Position numbers and translations under genes: made by a program. From Prochlorococcus marinus str. MIT 0919 (lineage in GTDB: Bacteria > Cyanobacteriota > Cyanobacteriia > PCC-6307 > Cyanobiaceae), in assembly GCF_027359375.1 (NCBI RefSeq), contig NZ_CP114779.1, forward strand, positions 806,001 to 870,000: DNA of 64,000 nucleotides, in the 5' to 3' direction. The first letter of the stretch is position 1. Every line of letters starts with the position of its first letter. The notes below the pieces were generated by a model. It was not told the origin of the DNA, ran no database searches, and saw only the letters and a list, made by a program, of their open reading frames with translations. Below, piece by piece: positions 35,904 through 44,784 of this stretch.

Positions 35904-37196
35904 ATGACTATGCCTAAATTGCGCCCTCTACCAACTACGGGTGCCCTAACTGGGATTCTTGAGGCTCTGGAATTTTTTCGCGACCCTAACTTCGCTCGAA
36001 GACGATTTGATCAGCTTGGGAATGTCTTTGCGACATCAATGCTTCTACAGCCCATGGTGTTCATTCAGGGGGACAAAGCCATTGCTGATTTGTTATCTCA
36101 GCCAGAGGCAATTGAAGTTTGGTGGCCGAAGAGTGTTCAGCAACTTTTAGGTAGACATTCACTCGCAAACCGGAACGGAGCAGCTCATAAAGCAAGAAGA
36201 AGGATGGTAGCCCAATTATTCTCATCTTCAGCACTTGAACGCTATAGCCCAGGTATTATCAACTTAATTGATGAGCTCGGCGAAGAACTAAACACTGCAA
36301 CAGTCCCTCTCCCTTTAGCCAAGAAAATGCGACGTTTCGCTTTTTCCGTTATCGCTACAACTGTTCTTGGTCTGGAGGGTAATGATCGTGACAAGTTATT
36401 TTCTGATTTCGAGATATGGACCAAGGCTCTCTTCTCAATCCCCATAGATCTTCCAGGCAGTCCCTTTGCTAAAGCTCTCAAGGCAAGAAAACGTTTACTG
36501 GAACAACTTCAAGAAATACTTAGGAAGCCTATCAAAGGCAAAGGTGGCTTGGATTTACTAGCAGGAGGTCTTGATGAAACAGGCATTCCTTTCGCGGATG
36601 AAGATTTGGGGGAACAACTACTACTACTGTTATTTGCTGGATATGAAACCACAGCTTCTGCACTAAGTTGCCTAATGCGTGAATTACTTCTTAACCCCCA
36701 AATAGAAACATGGCTTCGTGAAGAGATAGATACTCTGGTCTGGCCTCCTACTCCTGAGCAGGCAGCTATAGTCTACGGTCCTGCAAATGCTCCAAGACTC
36801 GATGCCCTCGTAAAAGAAGTGATGCGCTTCACTCCACCAGTAGGTGGTTTTTTCCGCCGCACCAAGCAATCCTTAGTCTTAGATAACATTATTGTGCCTA
36901 GTAATCGTGTAGTGCAAGTAGCTTTAATTGCTTCTAACCGTCATGGGATTGATGACCTAGACGTCTTTCGACCACAACGTCACCTAGAGAATGAATGTTC
37001 TTTACACTTGATGCCTTTCGGCGGAGGCGAACGTGTATGCCTTGGAAAATCATTAGCTGAACTTGAGATTCGACTGATGGTGGTTGGGTTGTTTCGCAAA
37101 TTACAACTTGAGGTTGTCCAGGATCAAGACCTCAGCTTGAGGCAGATTCCCAGCCCATCTCCTCGTGATGGGTTATTAGTAAAGGTAAAAGTGTGA
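35904..37196 (+). CDS. Cytochrome P450
   Basis: 430 residues from ATG 35904 (35910 also possible). I-helix motif AGYETT (about 245-250), ExxR in KEVMR, and heme loop FGGGERVCLG with axial Cys about 379. Length and pattern fit the cyanobacterial CYP120-like group, which acts on retinoids, but the substrate is not shown here. No ferredoxin or reductase gene is next to it. Confidence 0.93.
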   Translation: MTMPKLRPLPTTGALTGILEALEFFRDPNFARRRFDQLGNVFATSMLLQPMVFIQGDKAIADLLSQPEAIEVWWPKSVQQLLGRHSLANRNGAAHKARRRMVAQLFSSSALERYSPGIINLIDELGEELNTATVPLPLAKKMRRFAFSVIATTVLGLEGNDRDKLFSDFEIWTKALFSIPIDLPGSPFAKALKARKRLLEQLQEILRKPIKGKGGLDLLAGGLDETGIPFADEDLGEQLLLLLFAGYETTASALSCLMRELLLNPQIETWLREEIDTLVWPPTPEQAAIVYGPANAPRLDALVKEVMRFTPPVGGFFRRTKQSLVLDNIIVPSNRVVQVALIASNRHGIDDLDVFRPQRHLENECSLHLMPFGGGERVCLGKSLAELEIRLMVVGLFRKLQLEVVQDQDLSLRQIPSPSPRDGLLVKVKV

Positions 37197-37263
37197 TCAA
37201 TAAGCATGCCCAATAAATGGTAAAAAGGATTGGGAAAAGTAAAAATGGATTAGAAAACATCAA

Positions 37264-37293
37264 CAAGTTCTGTTCACACTTTTGAGGTTCTAA
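37264..37293 (+). repeat. GTTC-type upstream repeat
   Basis: GTTCTGTTCACACTTTTGAG followed by GTTCTAA lies directly before the ATG of the 37294 gene. Its close match is at 54361-54390, with related copies at 53981 and 56453. Confidence 0.7.
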
Positions 37294-37434
37294 ATGACTA
37301 AAGAAAAGAGACCAAATCCTATGAAGGACTTTCTAGACAAGTTTTTTGATTTATGTAAGAACTATCAGCAGGAAATTCCACCACACAAAATGGCAGAGGT
37401 TTTAAGAGACTATGCAGAAAGGTTGGATGGGTAA
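37294..37434 (+). CDS. Small hypothetical protein
   Basis: 46 residues from ATG 37294: basic start (MTKEKRPNPMKDFLDKFFDL) and helical end (MAEVLRDYAERLDG). Preceded by the GTTC repeat. Confidence 0.6.
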   Translation: MTKEKRPNPMKDFLDKFFDLCKNYQQEIPPHKMAEVLRDYAERLDG

Positions 37435-37481
37435 TGACAGACCTGTACCACTTCTCCTGTCTTACTATTCAATAAAAAATA

Positions 37482-38150
37482 ATGCCTAATAAGCCTTCAA
37501 AATGGATTACCTCCCTGCGCGAAGAAATTCGACAGAAATGTGGCGAAGGGTGGATGGTGCGCGGCATAGGGAAAGGTCTTGTTCAAAAGGTTCAGCTGAC
37601 AGTTCGTTTGGAGAGTGGCAATCGAACCAGCATTGTTCTTGGCCCAAAGGCTAAGAGCGATCCAGATTTTGTTCCATGGGTAGGAACAAGTGCAGGATGG
37701 ATATTGAAAATCTCCACAGACATTTCGGCAATAATGAAATCTCAAGGGAAAGGTTTGGCTGAAGCATATGAACTAGTGAAACAAAAGAACAAATCTGGAT
37801 TAAGTGGTGCTCTCGACTGGGAACAACTAGCTAGAAAATTCAAATCACATAAAACAAGTAATGGGAAAAAAGGATCACGAGTGTGGAACCGAAACTACCG
37901 AACTCCTATTGCCCGCACATTGATTATCATCACTGACGACATTTCTGTATCAGGTGGCTACTCGGTTTTAAAAACCCTTGTTGAACGTCATGGAGGGGAG
38001 CCTGGCTCAGCAAGCCGGCGACTACGGATACAATACGCAGCGGAATTCCTACGCTTTGCCTTTAAGAATGGGGCTAATAGAAGTTGGCTACCACCAGATA
38101 ATCTGAATACATTCATTGGAGAGAAAACAACAATGGATCAACTAACTTAG
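37482..38150 (+). pseudogene. Integrase-like protein lacking a catalytic domain
   Basis: 222 residues. The N-terminal part (VRGIGKGLVQKVQLTVRLES, SIVLGP) resembles the arm-binding part, and SGALDWEQLARKFKSHK ... VWNRNYRTPIARTLIII ... PGSASRRLRIQYAAEFLRFA resembles the core-binding part of cyanobacterial tyrosine recombinases. The catalytic Arg-His-Arg-Tyr domain is missing; the frame stops after IGEKTTMDQLT. Either a truncated integrase or a short derivative with a DNA-binding role. Confidence 0.6.
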
Positions 38151-38234
38151 TGAGGATGCGCACAAGAGCGAGCCTTGACAAACAGCTTCTGTTAACTCTC
38201 CCATTTCCACCTAAACCTCTTGATATAAATTCAA

Positions 38235-38265
38235 TGATATTGGCTAATGAAGTGTGAGCTTAATG
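38235..38265 (+). repeat. Partial EVE-start repeat copy
   Basis: TATTGGCTAATGAAGTGTGA and GCTT match the copy at 47726-47870 in this core part. The rest of the repeat is absent. Confidence 0.6.
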
Positions 38266-38268
38266 TTT

Positions 38269-39357
38269 TCAGAACCCTTTAGGGGAAGATTTAGTACGCA
38301 TTTTAAAATTCCAAACGTTAATGCCTCCTTTTGAATTTACTGCTGCCAAAGCACAGTCATCAGGTCGCCAGGCAATTGCGGAGACAAGCTCTCCTGCGAA
38401 TGCTCCACCAAGTGGGTCACCATCACCATTACTCTTGAGAAACCAAACAAGAACTGAACCATCTCTAGCTCCTGAAGCAAGAAGCATTCCCTGATTTGAA
38501 AAAGCAAGACTAGAAATCGATTCAGCATGAAGAGATAATTGTCCAGGGACAGTGCCTTCAGGGCCCTTGCCTTCAAAGCTCCAAACTGTTATGACATCAC
38601 TTCCTCCAGTAGCAAGGAGTCTACCGGTTTGGTCAAAAGATAATTGACTTGGCTTGCCTGGATAACCAGTCATCTCTGAGTCTTCGTTCGTTGAGCGACG
38701 CCAGAAATGAACAGAATTATCTTGACTGCCACAGGCTACAACATCACCGTCAGGGCTAAGAGCCATAGAAACAAGTGAGCCTTTCCATTCAAACTTTTGA
38801 TTAACCTCATCACGAACTACATCAAAAAAAGTTACTTGGCCATAGCATGTTGTTGCTAATTCATTCGACTTTGACCAAGCGATCGAGCTAACAGTGCTTG
38901 GGTGTTCTCTTGATTGCCAATGCTCGTGGCCATCAATCCCATATACATGCACTCTGCGAGAAAAGACTACAGCCAAGAAACGTCCATCTGATGACCATCT
39001 CAGGTGTTCGATCCAACCGTCTCCAAGCTCTATTACGTTAGTTGGCTCACCTTCCTCGCTATTCCAAATAAGAACACGTCCATCCTGTCCTGAAGTTGCA
39101 AAAGCATCTCCATCTGGGTGTATAGACAATGCGAGTAGGCCTCCTTTATGGACCTCTTTTTTCTGCCAAAGGAGGGTTCCAGATTTACCCTCAAATAAAT
39201 AAAGTCCACCTGCAACATCACCTGCTAAGAGTGCTTTGCCACCTAAGATCCACCCACAAACCATGACATAGTCTTCAACTTCAGCACTCCAGCCCTCGTG
39301 AAGCATCCCCTGGGGGGGGAATCCTTCTACACCAGGCACTTGTCGAACTCCCGACAC
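38269..39357 (-). CDS. WD40-repeat protein of the zinc locus
   Basis: 362 residues built of WD40 blades, e.g. LLALSIHPDGDAFATSGQDG, LVSMALSPDGDVVACGSQDN and ISSLAFSNQGMLLASGARDG, each followed by a W-F/N type strand end. It should form one seven-blade propeller. Its start overlaps the GTPase gene by 31 bases, so translation is coupled and the two products may work together, for instance in zinc delivery (inference). Confidence 0.85.
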   Translation of the reverse strand: MSGVRQVPGVEGFPPQGMLHEGWSAEVEDYVMVCGWILGGKALLAGDVAGGLYLFEGKSGTLLWQKKEVHKGGLLALSIHPDGDAFATSGQDGRVLIWNSEEGEPTNVIELGDGWIEHLRWSSDGRFLAVVFSRRVHVYGIDGHEHWQSREHPSTVSSIAWSKSNELATTCYGQVTFFDVVRDEVNQKFEWKGSLVSMALSPDGDVVACGSQDNSVHFWRRSTNEDSEMTGYPGKPSQLSFDQTGRLLATGGSDVITVWSFEGKGPEGTVPGQLSLHAESISSLAFSNQGMLLASGARDGSVLVWFLKSNGDGDPLGGAFAGELVSAIAWRPDDCALAAVNSKGGINVWNFKMRTKSSPKGF

Positions 39358-40709
39358 ATTTCTTCTTCATCAAGATTTCGACCGATAAACACTAATTGAT
39401 TATGGCGAGGTTCATTCCCCCATTCTTTATCGGGCTGAGCAGTGAAGAGCATATGAACCCCTTGAAAAACCATTCGCCTGGATTCACCCGCATAACTTAT
39501 AAACCCTTTTGTCCTAAATATATCTACACCTTTTTCTGACAGGAGTCGACTCAACCAGTTATTGAGTTTTTCTGGATCGACATCACCTATTCGCTCAATA
39601 GCAATTGAGCCAACTTCATCATCATGTTCATGCTCTGCTACCCAAGTCCGCTCAGTTTCAGGTTGGACCAAAGCATCATTTTTGCCATCACTTTCAGTTT
39701 TAGCAATTAAAGTATCAATCCGGGATACTTTGATATCAAATTCCTCTGCTGTGTGCTGGGTGAACAGCCCAATATGAGTAGGGTTATCAAGTTCTAAAAA
39801 GAAAGATTTACGCCCATTAGACTGAAGCTGAAGACTGACATGTTTTTCAATTGGGACTGTGCTTCCCGGATGAAGAAGTTCTGCAGAGTTAGAATAAAGT
39901 CTTACGCAAGATTCAGCACCAGCATTAAGAGCTGCTTCGTCAATCCCCTGATCTTCCAGGACTACAAGTGACATAGTGGGATCAGGGCCTTCTTCGAGAC
40001 TAAGTTCATGACGACCTTTCTCAAGAGAAAAGACACCTGTCCACTCGAATGGATATTCTGGCTCAAGGAAAGTGGGGCGACGCTTTAACACCTGATCTAG
40101 ATCAAAAGCACTCAGGTTTAGAACAGTATCAATAGACACCTCCGCTTGCTTGCTACGCACAACACGCGCCATACGGTTCATATCTCGTAGTCGTGATTCA
40201 ATAATATCGAGAGATTCATCAGAGACTAAGTCCGTTTTATTTAAGACCAGGACATCTGCGAATGCAACCTGCTCAGAACTTTCATCACTGCGACCGAGTT
40301 GCTGATCAATATGAGCCGCATCAACGAGAGTAACAATGCCATCAAGAGAAAATTCATTACGGATTTCATCATCCATAAAAAATGTCTGAGCAACAGGGCC
40401 AGGATCAGCAAGTCCTGTTGTCTCAACCAACACATAGTCGAATTTATCTCGTCGCTTCATGAGGTTGCCCAATACGCGAATCAGATCTCCACGAACGGTG
40501 CAACAAATGCACCCATTGGACATTTCAAAGACTTCTTCATCAGCATTAATGACCAGACCCTGATCAATACCGACTTCACCATATTCATTTTCGATTACAG
40601 CGATTCGTTTACCGTGTTCTTCACTCAGAATCCGATTAAGGAGAGTGGTTTTCCCAGAGCCTAGGAAGCCCGTCAGGATGGTGACAGGTACTTTTTGTTC
40701 GACGGTCAT
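39327..40709 (-). CDS. COG0523 (CobW-family) GTPase with inserted domain, likely zinc chaperone
   Basis: 460 residues. Walker A GFLGSGKTT (14-22), the metal motif CICC in SNGCICC (65-71), and NKTD (157-160) are present. Residues about 221-328 (FEWTGVFSLEKGRHELSL ... HIGLFTQHTAEEF) interrupt the usual GTPase/CobW-C order; this piece also occurs in ZnuA of the same locus. The CobW C-terminal domain resumes near 355 with a His-rich AEHEHDD. Likely hands zinc to target proteins when zinc is scarce, as for ZNG1/YciC types. Confidence 0.9.
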   Translation of the reverse strand: MTVEQKVPVTILTGFLGSGKTTLLNRILSEEHGKRIAVIENEYGEVGIDQGLVINADEEVFEMSNGCICCTVRGDLIRVLGNLMKRRDKFDYVLVETTGLADPGPVAQTFFMDDEIRNEFSLDGIVTLVDAAHIDQQLGRSDESSEQVAFADVLVLNKTDLVSDESLDIIESRLRDMNRMARVVRSKQAEVSIDTVLNLSAFDLDQVLKRRPTFLEPEYPFEWTGVFSLEKGRHELSLEEGPDPTMSLVVLEDQGIDEAALNAGAESCVRLYSNSAELLHPGSTVPIEKHVSLQLQSNGRKSFFLELDNPTHIGLFTQHTAEEFDIKVSRIDTLIAKTESDGKNDALVQPETERTWVAEHEHDDEVGSIAIERIGDVDPEKLNNWLSRLLSEKGVDIFRTKGFISYAGESRRMVFQGVHMLFTAQPDKEWGNEPRHNQLVFIGRNLDEEEMCREFDKCLV

Positions 40710-41038
40710 TTTGCTTTGGTTAAGTCTTTAGTACAATTAGAATTGGTCAAGCTCATATCGATTAAGTAATTTTTATCGATGTCCAATAGTTCGATAGCCT
40801 TTTCCTTAAAATCATCAAGCTCAGAGTAGTTGTAGGGAACCTTTAAGCGTAAAGTTAATTTTCCACCTTCTCTTGCAAGAGAGTGATTAGAAAATCCAAG
40901 TTCTTGAATATTTTTCTCAAAATCATTTGTTAGAGTTAACTTTAAGATTTTTTGCTGGTTCCATGGTGATTGATCCATGAAACTTGCTTGACCTTCCCAG
41001 TATTTTTTGTAAGTTTCTAAACCTTTAGCTTTAGACAT
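40706..41038 (-). CDS. Hypothetical protein of the zinc locus
   Basis: 110 residues, soluble. Its stop overlaps the GTPase start by 4 bases, so the two are translationally coupled. Contains LREGGKLTLRL-like strands and acidic helices; one Cys near the end (NSNCTKD). I could not name a family. Confidence 0.75.
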   Translation of the reverse strand: MSKAKGLETYKKYWEGQASFMDQSPWNQQKILKLTLTNDFEKNIQELGFSNHSLAREGGKLTLRLKVPYNYSELDDFKEKAIELLDIDKNYLIDMSLTNSNCTKDLTKAK

Positions 41039-41087
41039 TTTAGTTAAAGTTGAATGTGAGCTTCAACAGAAGGTTAAGATGTTTACA

Positions 41088-42668
41088 TTAACGTTTAGTT
41101 AATGAATCCCACCTATTTTCTAGTTGATTACCTGCTTTCTTATTGCAGGAACCACCCAAAGAATCAACGATTGTACATGTGTTATGAACAGCGACAGAAA
41201 TAGTATTTCCTGTAGGCATTAAACCATCAACAAAAATCTGTTGTTTTGCTATAGGGGTAGAAATTTGTCTACTTAAGTTTTTCAATAGCTTTGCAGGAGG
41301 GTTTTGCTCAGCAAAGATCACTTGTACATTTGATTCTTTTAGCTCTGTGATTACTTTAGAAATGGTCTGAGGCCTAAGGCTAGATGAATGACCAAGAAAA
41401 TCTAATAAGCTAATAGTTTTCAAACCAAAAGCATCCCCGTAGTATTCCATAGCTTTATGCTTAGAAACTAGCGTCCTTTGATTAGAAGGGATTGTCGCTA
41501 CTTGTCTTTGAGTCCATTGATCTAAATCTTCTAAAAGAGAATTAACAGATTGAGTTCTTTCTTTTAAAACTTTTTTAGTTTCTCTATCAAAGAATGAAAT
41601 TTTCGTGTTGAGATTTTTAGAAATGACATTCCCCATCTTGATGATGTTATGAGGATCGTGCCAAATATGGGGATCTAGTCCACCATGATCATGGTGATGA
41701 TGATCACCGCCTTCATCTGGAACTTGAGCTATCGGTTCAATATCATCGCCTGAAACATCTTTAAAGAAATGTTCATCGGCTTCAAACTCAAAAGGCATAT
41801 GCTCAGTAAAGAATGCATATTTACCAGCTTTTTTAATTTCTACATTGAATGTTGTGCTGTCTTTTCTCTCATTAAATGTAAGAAGATAGGCTTTTTCCTG
41901 TGCAACAAGTTTGTCATTATTGCGTTTAACTTCTGAATTTTTGGACTCTAATAATTCTTCAGCAAGTTCTTCTGATGCTTCAATATCCCCAGATTTAAGA
42001 ATGACCATTTTCATTGCAGGATCAGCATAGTCTCCATCGACTTTTGCAAAAGACCATTTGTATGTTCCTCGTGAAAGTTCAAAGACACCAGCCCATTCAA
42101 AGGCTTCATCTCCATGATCATCATGTTTAGCAGATGAATGATCGTCGTGATCATCGTGATCGTCGTGATCGTCGTGGTCGTCATGTTTAGCAGATGAATG
42201 ATCGTCGTGGTCGTCCTGTTTAGCCGATGAGTGATCATCATGATCATCATGATCGTCGTGGTCATCATGATCGTCGTGGTCATCATGGTCGTCAATTTCT
42301 ATTGCACTTACACCGACAACAACCGTTATTGGATTACTCAGCCATTTTTTCATTGCGGGAGTCATCTCTTGCCCAAGAGTAAAGACTTGACTTGCATTAT
42401 TTAAAGTTTGGGCCTGCCTCGGAGAAATTTTCACATCATGTACATCTTGTTTTCTATCAATCAAACAAGTGACGGGGGATGAAGGTAACGCAATTGCTGA
42501 AACTAAATCACAAACCAATGGTTCAACAGCAACTATTGGCTTTGTTTCAGCTTGAACAACCTGATTGATTCCTGTGAAAAATACAGCCCCTGCTAAAAGA
42601 GAGTTCTTTAAAAATTTTGGGTTAATCGATGCTTTTACTTCACCAGACTTCCTCAAAAAACACAACAT
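41088..42668 (-). CDS. znuA: ZnuA zinc-binding protein with His-rich loop and inserted domain
   Basis: 526 residues from ATG 42668. The longer frame from 42713 is rejected because it would start inside the Zur palindrome. Signal peptide ends around NQVVQA. Zinc ligands: His in QDVHDVKISPRQ, His in DPHIWHDPHNI, His in VSKHKAMEYYG, and a later Asp. Residues about 126-186 are DDH repeats with SSAKH spacers, an unusually long metal-binding loop. Residues 190-305 (FEWAGVFELSRGTYKWSF ... KYAFFTEHMPFEF) are the domain shared with the GTPase. High-affinity zinc capture in the periplasm for ZnuBC. Confidence 0.93.
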   Translation of the reverse strand: MLCFLRKSGEVKASINPKFLKNSLLAGAVFFTGINQVVQAETKPIVAVEPLVCDLVSAIALPSSPVTCLIDRKQDVHDVKISPRQAQTLNNASQVFTLGQEMTPAMKKWLSNPITVVVGVSAIEIDDHDDHDDHDDHDDHDDHDDHSSAKQDDHDDHSSAKHDDHDDHDDHDDHDDHSSAKHDDHGDEAFEWAGVFELSRGTYKWSFAKVDGDYADPAMKMVILKSGDIEASEELAEELLESKNSEVKRNNDKLVAQEKAYLLTFNERKDSTTFNVEIKKAGKYAFFTEHMPFEFEADEHFFKDVSGDDIEPIAQVPDEGGDHHHHDHGGLDPHIWHDPHNIIKMGNVISKNLNTKISFFDRETKKVLKERTQSVNSLLEDLDQWTQRQVATIPSNQRTLVSKHKAMEYYGDAFGLKTISLLDFLGHSSSLRPQTISKVITELKESNVQVIFAEQNPPAKLLKNLSRQISTPIAKQQIFVDGLMPTGNTISVAVHNTCTIVDSLGGSCNKKAGNQLENRWDSLTKR

Positions 42669-42689
42669 GATCCAGGGATTTAATATGGT

Positions 42690-42714
42690 AATGAAAACGA
42701 TAATGGTTTTCATT
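42690..42714. promoter_or_regulatory. Predicted Zur operator between znuA and znuC
   Basis: A perfect 9-bp inverted repeat, AATGAAAAC ... GTTTTCATT, around GATAATG. It lies in the divergent znuA-znuC promoter region, with the Zur gene close by, and resembles Fur-family operators in size and AT richness. Zinc-dependent repression of both directions is inferred. Confidence 0.8.
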
Positions 42715-42764
42715 CCTTATGGCAAGTATATTAGTATTTTATGTATGAGGGAATCCTCTAGTTG

Positions 42765-43469
42765 ATGACCTGTTTAATTGCTAAAAATGTGACATATTCT
42801 TATTCAAGGGAAAGCAATCCTGTTTTAGAAGAGGTCTCAGTTTCTTTGCGACCAGGGACTTTGACGGCTCTTGTTGGTCCCAATGGTGCAGGAAAGTCCA
42901 CGTTATTAAATTTACTTCAAGGATATAACAAGCCTGATAAAGGAAAAATAACTATTGATGGTAATGAGTTAGTTAACAATCGAGCCCAAGTTGCCCTAAT
43001 GCCCCAAAGGGGAAAATTGAACTGGAATTTCCCCATTACTATTGAAGGATTGGTATCTTTAGGCCGTGTAAACCATTCAAAATTATCTTGTTGTGAGCTA
43101 GAGGCCGCACTTCAACGAGTTGGAATATCTCATTTAGCCAAAAGAAGGCTTGATTCATTATCTGGCGGTCAGCAACAAAGAGCATTGCTGGCCAAAACAT
43201 TGATGTCACCAGCCAAAATATTGCTTCTTGATGAGCCCTGTTCTGCATTAGATCCTCCTGCAAGAGAGGACTTTTTATTAATCATTCGTCAGCTGGCTGA
43301 TACGGGATTATCACTTTTTGTTAGCAGCCACGATTGGGGTTCATCTTTAAATGCTTATGACAAGGTTGTTGCTCTTGATAAAACCGTCTTAGCTAATGGC
43401 TCACCCCTGGAAGTACAGCAAAAACTTGATTCAATTAATTGCATGAGAGGAAACTACTGCTGTGGCTGA
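42765..43469 (+). CDS. znuC: ZnuC zinc ABC transporter ATPase
   Basis: 234 residues from ATG 42765 (a TTG three bases earlier is also open). Walker A GPNGAGKST, signature LSGGQQQRALLAKTL, Walker B ILLLDEPCSALD and the switch His in SSHDW. Divergent from znuA; fuels zinc import through ZnuB. The C-terminus is short and cysteine-rich (CMRGNYCCG). Confidence 0.95.
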   Translation: MTCLIAKNVTYSYSRESNPVLEEVSVSLRPGTLTALVGPNGAGKSTLLNLLQGYNKPDKGKITIDGNELVNNRAQVALMPQRGKLNWNFPITIEGLVSLGRVNHSKLSCCELEAALQRVGISHLAKRRLDSLSGGQQQRALLAKTLMSPAKILLLDEPCSALDPPAREDFLLIIRQLADTGLSLFVSSHDWGSSLNAYDKVVALDKTVLANGSPLEVQQKLDSINCMRGNYCCG

Positions 43470-43485
43470 TCTCCTTAAAATTTCA

Positions 43486-43887
43486 TCAAGCATTCATCGA
43501 TTTAGAGCAAATCTGGCAAAGTCCAAAATATTCAAGCGTATGAAACAAGAGCTCAAACTCGTTAGATGTTTTCTTGGGCAGATTCATTGTTTTAACTGGA
43601 CAACCTTCAAGACGTGTCGTCTCTCCACAACTAACACAAGTTAAATGATGAATGTCTCGTTCAACGGGAGCATAAAGGACTTCACCTGTTGGCAGATGTC
43701 TAGAGCGAACTAAGCCCTGTTTTACAAGTACTTGCAAATTCCTATAAACCGTTGTCAGCCCCATAGAGAAATCACCTTCATGCAAAGATCTATACAATTC
43801 TTGACCACTCAATTCATCCGCACATTTGTTGAGCTCATGAAGCAATTGCTTTTGACGTTTGGTAATTTCAGGCTTGCTCCTATTCAT
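43486..43887 (-). CDS. zur: Fur-family zinc regulator, Zur
   Basis: 133 residues from ATG 43887. The winged helix (ELYRSLHEGDFSMGLTTVYR) and metal sites (HHLTCVSCGETTRLEGCP, structural Cys pair; CQIC at the end) fit Fur/Zur. Placed between znuC and znuB and divergent from znuB. Together with the palindrome this marks a zinc-controlled locus, though a generic Fur identity cannot be ruled out. Confidence 0.88.
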   Translation of the reverse strand: MNRSKPEITKRQKQLLHELNKCADELSGQELYRSLHEGDFSMGLTTVYRNLQVLVKQGLVRSRHLPTGEVLYAPVERDIHHLTCVSCGETTRLEGCPVKTMNLPKKTSNEFELLFHTLEYFGLCQICSKSMNA

Positions 43888-43941
43888 CAGCAAGATCTTG
43901 ATGTCATTGATCTCTACTGACCATAACGAATCATTTGATTC

Positions 43942-44727
43942 ATGTCTTTAATCAATACAATTTGGTGGTTCACTCCTCTCTGTATAACAATCTTTACAGG
44001 ATTACTGTGCCCTGCAATGGGTACCGTATTAATTACCCACAAAAGACTTTTACAAGTTAATTTAATTTCTCATTGTGTATTACCAGGATTAGCTTTGGCG
44101 ATGGCTCTTGGTGTAGATCCTTCTATTGGTGGAGTTATCAGTGGTTTAGTGGGGGCTTTAGCTGCAGACAGTTTGGCCAATAATAAAAAGGAAAACTATG
44201 CAGCAGTGATGAATACAATTCTTGCTGGTTCAATTGGTCTTGGTGTTCTCCTTATCCCTCTACTTGGTATCAGAATTGATTTAGAAGCTGTGTTGTTTGG
44301 AGATTTGCTAACAGCAAATGCTGGAGACCTTCTAAGAACTTTCATTGCTTTTTCTACGTTTATTTTTCTAATAATTTTTAGTTACAACCAGATTGTTCAT
44401 ACTGGATTAGACCCTGAGGGTGCTGTTGCAAGTGGCATAAAAGTAAATTATTTAAATTTAGCCCTTGGTTTTACAACTGCGCTGGTCATAGTTAGCTCAA
44501 TGTCAGCAGTAGGAGTAATCCTTGTCATTGCTTTGCTTTCTACTCCAACTTTATTGGGATTACAAAAAGCCCCATCCTTATTGATAGCCATGGCTAGATC
44601 ATCAATATTTGGACTTGTAATATCAGTCCTAGGTTTTTTGTTTGCAATTATTTTTAATTTGTCACCTGGACCTCTTATCAGCGTCCTCTGTGTTGCTTCA
44701 TTGGTATTTCTACCAAGTAAAAAATAG
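43942..44727 (+). CDS. znuB: ZnuB zinc ABC transporter permease
   Basis: 261 residues with about seven to eight membrane segments. Family motifs: GVDPSIGGVISGL, LFGDLLTANAGDL and VGVILVIALLSTPTLLG. Partner of ZnuA and ZnuC. It is separated from znuC by the minus-strand zur gene, so it must have its own promoter in the 54-base zur-znuB gap. A truncated relative lies at 26483. Confidence 0.94.
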   Translation: MSLINTIWWFTPLCITIFTGLLCPAMGTVLITHKRLLQVNLISHCVLPGLALAMALGVDPSIGGVISGLVGALAADSLANNKKENYAAVMNTILAGSIGLGVLLIPLLGIRIDLEAVLFGDLLTANAGDLLRTFIAFSTFIFLIIFSYNQIVHTGLDPEGAVASGIKVNYLNLALGFTTALVIVSSMSAVGVILVIALLSTPTLLGLQKAPSLLIAMARSSIFGLVISVLGFLFAIIFNLSPGPLISVLCVASLVFLPSKK

Positions 44728-44784
44728 TATTAAACAATTATTCTCAACTAAATACAAAATTTCTTTTAACTGTCTAAAAAACAA

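Noticed and set aside
42011-42295. Met/Thr-rich frame inside znuA
   Set aside because: Out-of-frame reading of the DDH repeats on the same strand.
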